From the NCBI GenBank assembly GCA_013997645.1, contig PNKB01000029.1, positions 1-37,980 of the forward strand: DNA of 37,980 bases. The letters run 5' to 3'. This document shows positions 7,354-15,796 of the stretch, piece by piece. The notes below the pieces were generated by a model. That model ran no database searches. It saw only the letters and a program-made list of their open reading frames with translations, and was not told the DNA's origin. Position numbers and translations under genes: made by a program. How positions within the stretch are numbered: the first letter of the stretch is position 1; each line of letters opens with the position of its first letter. Source of the stretch: Cyanobacteria bacterium PR.3.49. Its GTDB lineage: Bacteria; Cyanobacteriota; Vampirovibrionia; Obscuribacterales; Obscuribacteraceae.

Positions 7354-9840
7354 TTGGCGCAAAATATCGATGATTTCGAGAAGCTCGGCGTTTTCTATTT
7401 GGGAAAACCGTTTGATCTGGAAAGCGAAAAAGAAGAGCCCGGATACGTCTTATATGAATCTCGCCATTTGACTACGCACGCTGTAGTAGTTGGTATGACA
7501 GGCTCCGGCAAAACAGGTCTCTGCATCGACCTCATCGAAGAAGCCGCAATAGATGGTATCCCGGTTCTAGCCATCGATCCCAAGGGCGATATCGCCAATA
7601 TTTTGCTTGCTTTTGAAAACCTTTCGGCTCATGAATTTCAACCCTGGGTCAGCGCCGAAGAAGCATCGCTGAAGGGTTTGTCCGTCGAGCAATTCGCCGC
7701 AGAGCAGGCAAATTTCTGGCGTGATGGACTTGCATCCTATGGACAAGATGCGGCACGAGTCAAACGCTTGAAAGACAGTGCTGATTTTTCCATTTACACA
7801 CCTTTCAGCACCGCCGGAATCCAACTTTCAGTGTTGAAGTCGTTCTCTTGTCCGGCAAAAGAAATTTTGGAGGATGGCGAGACTCTGCGCGAGCGAGTCA
7901 GCGTGTCCACTCAGAGTTTGCTCAACCTGGCTGGAATCACCAGCGATCCTTTGCGCGGGCGTGAAAGCATATTCCTGGGCACGATTATTCAGAACGCCTG
8001 GCAAAACGAACGCGATCTTTCTCTAATTGACCTTGTGCGTTTAATCCAAACTCCGCCTTTTTCTCAAGTGGGCGCACTTGATCTCGAGTCTTTTTATCCG
8101 AAGAAAGAACGCTTCGAACTGGCGATGGCCATTAATAATTTAATCGCCGCACCAGGATTTGAAACATGGATGCAGGGTGAATCGCTCGATATAGGCAAAT
8201 TGCTCTATACCGATTCCGGTAAGCCGCGCGTTTCCATAATGTCCATCGCGCACCTGGAAGACAATGAGCGCATGTTCTTCGTGGCTCTCTTCCTTAATCA
8301 GGTAATTTCATGGATGCGAGGACAAGCCGGGACCTCCAGCTTGCGGGCCATCTTGTATATGGATGAGATTTTCGGCTACTTCCCTCCTGTGGCAAATCCG
8401 CCCAGTAAACAGCCGCTTTTGACTTTGTTGAAGCAGGCACGCGCATATGGATTGGGAGTTGTTCTTGCCACTCAGAATCCTGTTGATCTCGATTACAAAG
8501 GATTGGCAAACGCAGGCACCTGGTTCGTCGGACGTTTGCAAACAGAGCGCGACAAAATGCGATTATTGGACGGCTTGGAAGGTGTTGCCGGTGAGAAGGG
8601 AAACAACTTCGACAGGCAAGCACTGGACAAAATGTTGGCGTCGCTGAAAAAACGAACTTTTCTCCTGCACAATACGCAGGGCGATGGTTTGCAAACTTTC
8701 AAAACGCGCTTCAGTCTTTCGTATTTGCGTGGACCGCTGGGGCGCAATCAAATAAAGACACTAATGGACGCAAAGAAAAAGGCGATAGTTTCAAAAAACA
8801 ACACCGAACTCACGGATGCTGCAAAAGGTGCAGACTCGAAACCTGCTGAAGCTAAATCTGCCGCTCCAAAACAGGCAGGACCGACGACTTCTGCTCCCAT
8901 TATTCCTTCCGACGTTTCACAATACGTTCTTCCTATCAAAAGACCGCTCAGCCCAGACCACAAGCTCGTTTACGCACCTAGTATTTTGGCTGTGAGTCAG
9001 GTGCGTTTCACCGATACTAAAACGAAATTAGATCATGTTGTTTCTCGCTCCTGGTTGCTTCCCGTTCGCGAAGATCCCGTCTTCATCATGATGGATGAAG
9101 GCACGGAAGAAAAAATCAAAGCTGTAGAGCTGGAGACAAAACCCGCAGAGAATGCGGAGTTTATTCGACCTCCGGAGTGGACATTTCAGGCGAAACAGTA
9201 CAAAGCCTGGACGAAAAAATTTCAAGATTGGCTTGTTCTGAAAGAAAAATACTTCGTGCTTTCTTGTCCTGCACTCAAACTTACTTCCGTCAAAGATGAG
9301 TCGGAAAGAGACTTTCGCATACGAGTGAAAGAGAAAGCGAAAGAGCAAAGAGATGCGGAGGTTGAAAAACTGCGCGTCAGGTATCAGGAAAAATTGGATA
9401 CTTTGGAAAACAAAATCCGTCTGGCTGAGCAAGCTGTCGAGCGTGAGCAAGAACAAGTGAAAGCCCAAGACATGCAGACTGCCATATCGGTCGGAGCAAC
9501 AGTTCTAGGTGCATTCCTTGGGCGGCGCCGAATCGGTTCTTCAACAATAGGAAGGGCCACTACCGCCGCACGGGCAGCCAATCGCTCTGCATCATCGAGA
9601 GCCGACGTGGAGCGTGCCAGTGAAAACCTGGAAGCGCTCAATGGAAAAATGAGCGCGCTCGAACAGCAGTTTCAAGCTGAGGTTGCTGGAATACAGAGCG
9701 AACTGGAACGAGCCGCAGAATCTGTCGAAGTAATGAACATCTCGCCCAAGAAGACTAACGTGAGCGTCGATGTTTTTGCATTCGCCTGGGCGCCTTATGA
9801 ACTAGTAGAAGGTAAGTACATTCCACTCTGGCGAAATTAA
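7354..9840 (+). CDS. HerA/DUF87-type ATP-binding protein with C-terminal coiled coils
   Basis: The start is TTG 7354, chosen for GAAAGGG eight bases upstream; a TTG at 7318 has no ribosome-binding site and lies inside the palindrome. The 828-residue product belongs to the HerA/FtsK-like additional-strand ATPases, which pump or remodel DNA or protein. It has a Walker A GMTGSGKT (47-54), then PVLAIDPKGD (70-79), and a Walker B ILYMDEIFGY (about 333-342) with acidic pair D337/E338. ATQNPVDLDYKGLANAG (about 372-388) is typical of this group. An Ala/Lys/Pro linker follows (about 488-520), then a mixed domain and a coiled coil (about 650-708). A Gly/Arg hinge (about 713-740) and a second coiled coil (about 750-795) lead to a C-terminal beta segment ending at Trp. 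No NurA nuclease, SIR2 or other partner sits beside it, so its substrate is unknown. Confidence 0.82.
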   Translation: MAQNIDDFEKLGVFYLGKPFDLESEKEEPGYVLYESRHLTTHAVVVGMTGSGKTGLCIDLIEEAAIDGIPVLAIDPKGDIANILLAFENLSAHEFQPWVSAEEASLKGLSVEQFAAEQANFWRDGLASYGQDAARVKRLKDSADFSIYTPFSTAGIQLSVLKSFSCPAKEILEDGETLRERVSVSTQSLLNLAGITSDPLRGRESIFLGTIIQNAWQNERDLSLIDLVRLIQTPPFSQVGALDLESFYPKKERFELAMAINNLIAAPGFETWMQGESLDIGKLLYTDSGKPRVSIMSIAHLEDNERMFFVALFLNQVISWMRGQAGTSSLRAILYMDEIFGYFPPVANPPSKQPLLTLLKQARAYGLGVVLATQNPVDLDYKGLANAGTWFVGRLQTERDKMRLLDGLEGVAGEKGNNFDRQALDKMLASLKKRTFLLHNTQGDGLQTFKTRFSLSYLRGPLGRNQIKTLMDAKKKAIVSKNNTELTDAAKGADSKPAEAKSAAPKQAGPTTSAPIIPSDVSQYVLPIKRPLSPDHKLVYAPSILAVSQVRFTDTKTKLDHVVSRSWLLPVREDPVFIMMDEGTEEKIKAVELETKPAENAEFIRPPEWTFQAKQYKAWTKKFQDWLVLKEKYFVLSCPALKLTSVKDESERDFRIRVKEKAKEQRDAEVEKLRVRYQEKLDTLENKIRLAEQAVEREQEQVKAQDMQTAISVGATVLGAFLGRRRIGSSTIGRATTAARAANRSASSRADVERASENLEALNGKMSALEQQFQAEVAGIQSELERAAESVEVMNISPKKTNVSVDVFAFAWAPYELVEGKYIPLWRN

Positions 9841-9879
9841 GCGAGATTAGCAAGCCACGGCTCACAAATCGCAAAATAA

Positions 9880-11640
9880 CTATTGCTGTTTGTAGTTGCG
9901 CAGCCAGCCTTGTGCTTCTTCGTAAACGTTCGGATATGCGTCACGGTGCTTGCTCAAAATTTTGAGGGCATGCTCATAGTTTGCCCTGGCTTCATTCAAA
10001 TCACCGGCTCTGGTTGCGCCGATGCCGATGTTAGCCATGTCCTTGGTTGCTTCAGTGCTTTCCGGTCCTTGAACTTTGATATACAAATCTCTGGCTGTTC
10101 TGAAAAACGGCATAGCGTTAGGCCAGTGATTTTCCACTGAGAGAATGTAGCCGATTACGTGAATGTTTCTCGCCGCGCCAAGGTCGTCCCCGCCTGCCAT
10201 TTGACGCAAGATACTTTCCGCCTCAGCGTACTTGCCTTGCATCGCCAGCGAGCGCGCCAATGGAAAAATTGTTAGATTGACATACTTCGGATTTGCTTCC
10301 GCCACACCTTTCAATAATTTCTCTGCGGCCGCATACTTCCCGTTTGCGTAAAGTTTTTCCGCCGTTTTGATGCTTCGGACTGCTTCTGCTACAGTCGCAT
10401 CCGGCATCAGAAATGATGTGATTGGATCAGGGAGATCCATGTGTGCAATCAGTTGCGCTGATTTCAGCGGCTCGGAGGCAATCGCCAATTTGATAAAAAT
10501 GATGATTGATACAGTTAGGACTGAAAAAGTATATCCAAGCAACTTTAAGCTGTTTCGCTTACTTCTCCGCACATAAACGCCACGCCCTTTGAGATATCCA
10601 GCCAGAGCGTTTTTCATCTCGGTCATTGTGCGGAAACGGTCGGATGGCTGTTTTTCCAGCGCGCAGGTGACAATCTTTTGCACGTCGGCAGAAACATTCA
10701 GCGCGTTTGGGAGCGGCGCCGGCTTTTCCTTCTGATGTTTGATTATCGTATCGGCATAAGTTTTGCCGATGAATGGCGTGTGTCCTGTGAGCGCTTCATA
10801 CATTACACAGCCAAGTGAGTAGATGTCCGAGCGTGCATCGCACTTATCACCTATGCACTGCTCGGGGCTCATATATAGTGGACTTCCAAGGAGCTGTCCG
10901 GTTTGAGTCAGGCTGAGCTCGTCCTTATCCAAAAGAGTTGCTTTGGCAATTCCGAAATCGACAACCCGCACTACAGGTGGTGCATCAGGAATTGTTTTTA
11001 CCAGAATATTGCTTGGTTTGATATCGCGGTGAATTATTCCAAGTGCATGCGCGTGCTCGAGCGCTTCTGCGACCTGGCGGCAAACTTCGGCCGCAAAATC
11101 AGGATCGAGATTTCTCTTTCGCGAGATTATGCTGTCCAGCGGCTCACCGTCGAAATAGTCCATGACCATGTATGGTCCGTATTCTGTCGACAGTCCAAAA
11201 TCCATCACCCGAATAATACCGGGATGATCGAGTCTGGCGAGCACTCGCGCTTCTTGCTGAAACCTCATCCAGCGCTGCTCTTGCATGTTTTGATTGGGTG
11301 CAAGAAACTTAACTGCAAGTTCTTTTTTTGTCAGAATGTGTTGGGCTAAATAGACATCTCCCATACCACCCTTGCCGAGTTTGGACTTGATGCGCAAAAC
11401 GTCCGAGATCATCTCGTCGTTTCTGATCAAGCGCCTGCGAGTATGTGCATCCTTGCTGGTATGTCCGTCAACGGAATCTGTTTCGCCCAGCAGTTTAGTG
11501 GCATCGCCGTCAAAGGTTTCGCCGCCGAGCATTGATTGCTGCGGATCAAATACCTCATCGTCGTCGACATCCGCGTCAACTTCGCCCAAGACTAAATCTG
11601 GAGCAGCGTCTTTAACGGCGGGTTTTTCTTCGAAGTCCAT
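9880..11640 (-). CDS. membrane Ser/Thr protein kinase (Hanks/PknB type) with C-terminal TPRs
   Basis: This 586-residue protein opens with about 80 acidic residues, then a complete kinase domain (81-350). It has a glycine loop LGKGGMGDVY, catalytic Lys in LAVKFL (K111), HRDIKPSN (204-211), DFG (228-230), SPE in place of APE (258-260) and SDIYSLGC. All catalytic residues are present, so it should phosphorylate Ser/Thr. A single membrane helix (about 366-388) follows a Lys/Arg cluster, placing the kinase inside and the rest outside. The outer part (about 408-586) carries TPR-like helices such as KLYANGKYAAAEKLLKG and ARAGDLNEARANYEHALKIL, which probably bind a ligand or partner. The ATG at 11640 lies 26 bases after the stop of the pseudokinase gene, so the two form an operon. 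Confidence 0.92.
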   Translation of the reverse strand: MDFEEKPAVKDAAPDLVLGEVDADVDDDEVFDPQQSMLGGETFDGDATKLLGETDSVDGHTSKDAHTRRRLIRNDEMISDVLRIKSKLGKGGMGDVYLAQHILTKKELAVKFLAPNQNMQEQRWMRFQQEARVLARLDHPGIIRVMDFGLSTEYGPYMVMDYFDGEPLDSIISRKRNLDPDFAAEVCRQVAEALEHAHALGIIHRDIKPSNILVKTIPDAPPVVRVVDFGIAKATLLDKDELSLTQTGQLLGSPLYMSPEQCIGDKCDARSDIYSLGCVMYEALTGHTPFIGKTYADTIIKHQKEKPAPLPNALNVSADVQKIVTCALEKQPSDRFRTMTEMKNALAGYLKGRGVYVRRSKRNSLKLLGYTFSVLTVSIIIFIKLAIASEPLKSAQLIAHMDLPDPITSFLMPDATVAEAVRSIKTAEKLYANGKYAAAEKLLKGVAEANPKYVNLTIFPLARSLAMQGKYAEAESILRQMAGGDDLGAARNIHVIGYILSVENHWPNAMPFFRTARDLYIKVQGPESTEATKDMANIGIGATRAGDLNEARANYEHALKILSKHRDAYPNVYEEAQGWLRNYKQQ

Positions 11641-11666
11641 CAGTCTGTACCCGATGGGGCAATAAG

Positions 11667-12659
11667 TTATCCTGCCATGGACGTTTTGAAGTCACGCGAA
11701 AATTTTTCAATGGTCTGATGGCGTTTGTCTGGGGATTTTTCCAGCGCCTTGAGAATAACGGCATCGACATATTGCGGCAGTCGCAAACCTGGCGACACTG
11801 TAGATGGTGGCATCGGCTTTTTGCTCAAATGTTTGTTTCGAATTTCGACTCCGTTAAGCCCTTCAAAGGGCGCAACGCCGGTCAAGGCTTCATAAAGAAT
11901 ACAGCCCAGAGAATAGATGTCGGAGCGGTCGTCCAGCGCTTCTCCGGTTAATTGTTCCGGACTGGCATAAAGGACGCCTTTCGAGACGTCACCGAAATAG
12001 TCCAGTTCCGGCGGATCTTCTTGCTTTACGCCTAAAGACTGAGACCGCGAAAAGTCAATCACAGTGACAATATCGGCATTGCCAGCCGGCGTGAGCATTA
12101 AATGGTGAGGGAAGACAGCCCCGTGGATTTTCATAAGTTGATGTACGGCTGAAAGCGCGCTGCAGATTTGTGAGAAGAGCACACCCATTCGCCTAGGATC
12201 GACTTTCTTCTCGCTCTTCATCAATTCCCCCAGGCTCATGCCCTCAATGTATTTGAGCGCCATGAATTGGGTTCCTTCCTTCGTGATTCCAAAGTCGTGA
12301 ATGCTGATTATATGAGGGTGCGTGAGCGAGCTGAGCAAGTAACCTTCGTTTTGAAAACGAGTGTTGACCGCTCTGTCGGTCTTGTGCTCGGCGTGCAAAA
12401 CTTTGAATGCGACGATGCGGTTGGCTTGCACGTCACGTGCCCTGTATACACCGCAGTGGCGTCCGACTTTGGGAGGGGACAAAATCGTATATTTATCAGC
12501 TACTGTCTGCCCAACCGAATAACCGGTTGTTGCCGGCTTGCCGCCCGCAACTTGAGGCGAGGCTAGCATGCCCCCATCGAAAGGGCAATACTCGATGTCC
12601 GCGCCGTAGGAGCGTTCGCAGTTAGGGCATTTTTTTTCCTGGCTCTGATCGACGGACAA
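11667..12659 (-). CDS. zinc-ribbon pseudokinase (Ser/Thr kinase fold)
   Basis: The 330-residue protein begins with CPNC (11-14) and CPFDGG (25-30), a short zinc-ribbon-like module with only three Cys. A kinase fold follows (about 55-328). The fold is clear from SPEQLTGEALDDRSDIYSLGCILYEAL-like sequence near 233-259 and K86 in VAFKVL. The active site is broken: the glycine loop is SPPKVGRHCGVY, HRDxKxxN reads HGAVFPHH (179-186; the Asp, Lys and Asn are all lost) and DFG is DFS (202-204). It is predicted to be catalytically dead, perhaps binding ATP as a scaffold. The TTG start has TAGGA seven bases upstream. It precedes the active TPR kinase by 26 bases; an allosteric partnership is my inference. 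There is no membrane helix. Confidence 0.85.
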   Translation of the reverse strand: MSVDQSQEKKCPNCERSYGADIEYCPFDGGMLASPQVAGGKPATTGYSVGQTVADKYTILSPPKVGRHCGVYRARDVQANRIVAFKVLHAEHKTDRAVNTRFQNEGYLLSSLTHPHIISIHDFGITKEGTQFMALKYIEGMSLGELMKSEKKVDPRRMGVLFSQICSALSAVHQLMKIHGAVFPHHLMLTPAGNADIVTVIDFSRSQSLGVKQEDPPELDYFGDVSKGVLYASPEQLTGEALDDRSDIYSLGCILYEALTGVAPFEGLNGVEIRNKHLSKKPMPPSTVSPGLRLPQYVDAVILKALEKSPDKRHQTIEKFSRDFKTSMAG

Positions 12660-12741
12660 AAGAAATTCCTAAATAGACTTGAACATTGATCACTAAAAGA
12701 ATTCCCGATATTCGAAGTTTTAATCTAACCGGATATGAAAT

Positions 12742-12813
12742 TAGGGTTAGAGGGATTCGAACCCTCTTCTCCAGATTGAGAGCCTGGCGTCCTTCCGGGT
12801 AGACGATAACCCC
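12742..12813 (-). tRNA. tRNA-Glu (CUC)
   Basis: A full cloverleaf on the minus strand, 72 bases without an encoded CCA. Acceptor GGGGTTA pairs with TAACCCT (first pair G-U), discriminator A. The D-arm is GTCT...GGAC. The anticodon arm is CCAGG-CTCTCAA-TCTGG with anticodon CTC. The T-arm is GAGGG-TTCGAAT-CCCTC. It reads GAG. It lies 31 bases downstream of tRNA-Gln and is probably co-transcribed with it. Confidence 0.95.
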
Positions 12814-12844
12814 ACGTCGGCACGATTCGGATGGAACAGAATAA

Positions 12845-12916
12845 CTGGGCGGCCAGGATTTGAACCTGGACTTGCAGATTCAGAATCTGCTTTCCTGCCA
12901 GTTAGAAGACCACCCA
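12845..12916 (-). tRNA. tRNA-Gln (CUG)
   Basis: Minus-strand cloverleaf of 72 bases. Acceptor TGGGTGG pairs with CCGCCCA (one T-G wobble), discriminator G, no encoded CCA. The anticodon arm GCAGA-TTCTGAA-TCTGC carries anticodon CTG, reading CAG. The T-arm is CCAGG-TTCAAAT-CCTGG. It is followed 31 bases later by tRNA-Glu. Confidence 0.95.
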
Positions 12917-13003
12917 AAAGCTGTCCTAATTCGCACGCCGAATGTGACTTACACTCAAGCAGCGTAAGCAAGAATCAGCAGGTCCGAATAGGCCCGAATA
13001 AAT

Positions 13004-14296
13004 CTAAGAGACGACTTTGTCTTTTTTCGGTTCCCAGGTAGCTTGTTTGGTTGGTTTGACCGCCAGGTTGGAAACGGCAGGCAAATCGTGGATTGTTTTT
13101 TGAATCTGACGTCTGGCTTGGGTTTTCCAGCCGAATTTGTTGATGATTTCCGGCAGGCTTGAACCGCTCCATTGCCAGTGGTGCAGCGCGACAATCGCTT
13201 GTTCGACGGAAAGAGTGCCTTCGTCAATCATCGCCTGGCAACGAACGGCAATGTGCAGAGTCGCTTCGGAAATTTGTCCGGCGTTGAGAAGAATCTCCTC
13301 GAAAGGTTTGACTTTGCGACCATCGCATGTTATCGCTCTTCTCAATCCGTCGTCGCTCAACAAGCCTGCCAGTTTTAGAAGATCGACAAGACCGATGAGA
13401 TTGGTCGTTTTGAACTGAACTTTGTTGATTTCACTCATGCAATTTTCGACGTTCCAGCCGTGCTGATGAATCAAACTCAAAGCTTCTGCCGCTTCGTCCG
13501 GCGTCATATTTTCGGCTCTCACCATCTCTTGCAGACCAAGAGCGGCATCGAGCACGCCTTCGTTGATGAAACCCGATTGCATGAGGGCCTGACCGATCAA
13601 CATATCGACGGAAAGTGCAAATTCCAGAGCTGTAATCAGATCGGTTTCGGACACTACTTCTGCCAATACCAAAAGCTCGCCGAGGCGAATATTCGGTCGG
13701 TCTGGCATTCTAAAACCGGCTGCTATGAGCGCCCCATCGAGAGAGAAATCGGCAGCCTTTGCCGAGCGCATAATTTTCACGCTGTCTTCGCGTTCTACCA
13801 CTCCGTCGCGCACATATTGCTGCATGGTGAGAGCGGCTTGCACAACGCTCGAAGGAAGGAAATTCTTGAGCACAAGAATACGTCCAAGCGGTAAGCCCAG
13901 ATGCTGACTGGTATGCAATGCGTCTTCCACTTGCTTGCGTGTGACCAACTCGGCACCCACCAGCAAGTCGCCCAGCTTGTTGGTGTTTTCGCAAACGTCT
14001 TCCAGGCAGCCCAGATATTCCAGTGAATCGGTCAGACTGAGCCGGCGCGCCGCGGCAACCTCAACGGCTTTCACTGCTGTCTCCAGGGTGAGCAATTTGT
14101 CTCGCACAAGTGACTGCGCGAGAATCGCCGCTTTGAGCGTATCGTTTCTGATGATATCCAGCATGACGAGAACCCGGCCGATTGGCAAACCGCTCTTGCC
14201 GGAGACTTGCATTGCGTTGGCGAGATCTTCGACCGTAACGAGCTTGGCTCGTCTCAGAAGTTCGCCGATAAGCATGGTTTCGCCTGGTTTGTTCAT
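13004..14296 (-). CDS. protein of four tandem MshEN-like repeats
   Basis: The 430-residue soluble protein is built from four repeats of about 90 residues (near 8-95, 106-193, 202-283 and 299-385). Each has the pattern LGELL-x2-AELVT-x4-V-x2-AL, then LPLGR-x-LV-x4-I/L-x4-L-x-AAL-x2-Q-x-VRD, then a helical hairpin with E-x-AV or P-x-EAA. The alternation of LGxxLV and xxGLI-type helices resembles the N-terminal domain of type II secretion/type IV pilus ATPases (MshEN), which in some proteins binds c-di-GMP. No ATPase domain is attached, and the canonical RLG motif is complete only in IRLGELL (203-209). A c-di-GMP role is therefore possible but unproven. The basic C-terminal tail (WEPKKDK) is separate. 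ATG 14296 has AGGAAGAG upstream. The same repeat type recurs in the protein at 23421-24896. Confidence 0.7.
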   Translation of the reverse strand: MNKPGETMLIGELLRRAKLVTVEDLANAMQVSGKSGLPIGRVLVMLDIIRNDTLKAAILAQSLVRDKLLTLETAVKAVEVAAARRLSLTDSLEYLGCLEDVCENTNKLGDLLVGAELVTRKQVEDALHTSQHLGLPLGRILVLKNFLPSSVVQAALTMQQYVRDGVVEREDSVKIMRSAKAADFSLDGALIAAGFRMPDRPNIRLGELLVLAEVVSETDLITALEFALSVDMLIGQALMQSGFINEGVLDAALGLQEMVRAENMTPDEAAEALSLIHQHGWNVENCMSEINKVQFKTTNLIGLVDLLKLAGLLSDDGLRRAITCDGRKVKPFEEILLNAGQISEATLHIAVRCQAMIDEGTLSVEQAIVALHHWQWSGSSLPEIINKFGWKTQARRQIQKTIHDLPAVSNLAVKPTKQATWEPKKDKVVS

Positions 14297-14490
14297 GATC
14301 TACTCTTCCTGAGGCACGGAATATAACTGCAACACCAAATACTAAGTTAATGACGGCCGCCGCATGACATTTAGACTGACATCCGGAAAGCTCTGCAAAA
14401 GTGCAGACTATGACCGTACTACAATCATGCGTGGCTGAAGGCAAGCCTCGATATCGATTTGCCTGTAATTCGTATAGGGCGTTCCTATAT

Positions 14491-15048
14491 TTAGGTGACG
14501 CTTTCCAGTGCGTTTTTCATTGCAATGGCAGCATTGTCGGTTGGATCAGCTTCAAGCGCACGCTTTACGCACTCTTTGGCGCCGTTGAAATCCAGGTCCA
14601 TTCCCTTGGCTGCAGCCAAATGGAGCCAGCCGTTGACATAGTCGGGATTAATTTCCAGAGCACGGGCAAGCAAGTCCCGCGCCTCTTTTGTCTGATTGTC
14701 CTGCAGGTAAAGTACCGATAAATTCCCGTAAGGCCATTCGAAATCAGGGAATTCGCGGATCAGGGACTTAAAGGTCTCTTTGGCGCCGTCGCAATCACCC
14801 AACGCCATCTGGTTAAAACCTTCGATATTTCTCTGTTCGGCCAGAAGCGGAACCGGAAACCTCGGCAGCTTGGTCTTTAGGAAACGGCTGGCCACTTTTG
14901 CGACTTCGGACTCTGGTTCGAGCTCCTGCGCAAGAATCAGTGCATCTCTGGCCTGTTCGGTCCAGCCCATAGACTTATATTTGATGCCCAGCTCGTAATA
15001 CTCAGCGGCAGAAAGTCCTTCCGGGACTTCTCTTGGAGGTAGTTCCAT
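14491..15048 (-). CDS. TPR-repeat protein
   Basis: The 185-residue cytoplasmic protein starts at ATG 15048, preceded by AGGAAAA; a longer TTG frame (15096) lacks such a site. It contains at least four TPR helical pairs: AEYYELGIKYKSMGWTEQAR, FNQMALGDCDGAKETFKSL, PYGNLSVLYLQDNQTKEARD and GWLHLAAAKGMDLDFNGAKE. The usual A-x3-G-x3-A spacing and terminal Pro residues are present. Such folds act as protein-binding adaptors. There is no signal peptide. It lies 111 bases after the HIT gene on the same strand and 194 bases ahead of the repeat protein. That gap holds only a short CTGCA/TGCAG hairpin (14393-14406). Confidence 0.8.
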   Translation of the reverse strand: MELPPREVPEGLSAAEYYELGIKYKSMGWTEQARDALILAQELEPESEVAKVASRFLKTKLPRFPVPLLAEQRNIEGFNQMALGDCDGAKETFKSLIREFPDFEWPYGNLSVLYLQDNQTKEARDLLARALEINPDYVNGWLHLAAAKGMDLDFNGAKECVKRALEADPTDNAAIAMKNALESVT

Positions 15049-15159
15049 TTGCTTATTTTCCTGCTTGGCCAGGCTCAGCGGCGGCCGTAATGACAATTGT
15101 AATGTCTATTTTCTTTTTTTGGCGAGATCCAAGAACGAGACCCAAGATACGGAAGTGAT

Positions 15160-15621
15160 TTAAGGCTTGATCTGCGTGCTTGCCGGCGGGCTGGTCTTCA
15201 GTAAATAGCGCAAACTTTTGCAAACCTCCTCCATTTGCTCTTCTTTCAGTGCCGGCTCCAGCGGATATGACATGATGCCGCGTCCTCTGTAATAGCGCGG
15301 CAGGCTGTCGGTGCGAGGAATGACGTGCACATGAAAGTGCGGCACTGCCTCGCCGAGCGAAAACGTATAAATGCGCTCGGCGCCTGTGAGCTTGCGAATC
15401 AAGGACATTACTTGCTTAAGCAGCGCACCGTAGCCCAGGGCCTCATCATCGGTGCCTTCCGTCAGGTCAAGAATGTGCCGGCGTGCTTCGATGACAAGGT
15501 AGCCGAGGATATTTGTCTCACTGGAATGGCGCACCACAAAAGCATCGGTGGATAAAATTACAGCCTTTTCCTGCTCTTCTTCCTGTCTTTTGCAAATTGG
15601 GCAGCGGGTATCTTCACTCAT
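15160..15621 (-). CDS. HIT-family nucleotide hydrolase/transferase
   Basis: A 153-residue protein of the histidine triad family. The catalytic triad H-x-H-x-H is PHFHVHVIPR (H95, H97, H99). HIT enzymes split nucleotide phosphoramidates or dinucleoside polyphosphates. An N-terminal CPIC (7-10) with the family's usual second part missing could be a remnant zinc site. The NILGYLVIEARRHI segment (37-50) matches the typical GH-x-LVIPK-RH region, with Glu and Ala replacing Pro and Lys. Length is normal for the family. ATG 15621 has only a weak AGGT upstream. It faces the DUF2207 gene across a 175-base divergent region holding two inverted repeats. Confidence 0.88.
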   Translation of the reverse strand: MSEDTRCPICKRQEEEQEKAVILSTDAFVVRHSSETNILGYLVIEARRHILDLTEGTDDEALGYGALLKQVMSLIRKLTGAERIYTFSLGEAVPHFHVHVIPRTDSLPRYYRGRGIMSYPLEPALKEEQMEEVCKSLRYLLKTSPPASTQIKP

Positions 15622-15655
15622 GCGAATTCAAACCTGGCGAAGTTTCATAACAAAT

Positions 15656-15703
15656 GACATTACATGTCCATACTCAAATATGGATCAGAAGAGACTTTAT
15701 AAT
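15656..15703. promoter_or_regulatory. divergent control region: two inverted repeats and a perfect -10 box
   Basis: GACAT-TAC-ATGTC (15656-15668) is adjacent to and shares two bases with TCCATA-ctcaaa-TATGGA (15667-15684). The second repeat covers the expected -35 position of a perfect plus-strand TATAAT at 15698-15703, whose own -35 is poor. This layout suits an activator-dependent or repressed promoter for the DUF2207 gene. Confidence 0.4.
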
Positions 15704-15796
15704 ATGGGCTCGGCGAAATCACCTAAATTCGTTTATCCATAAAAAAATATGCCAATTTGTTTTCAAGTAGTCGTCCGCAAACTTCAAAATACGCGT

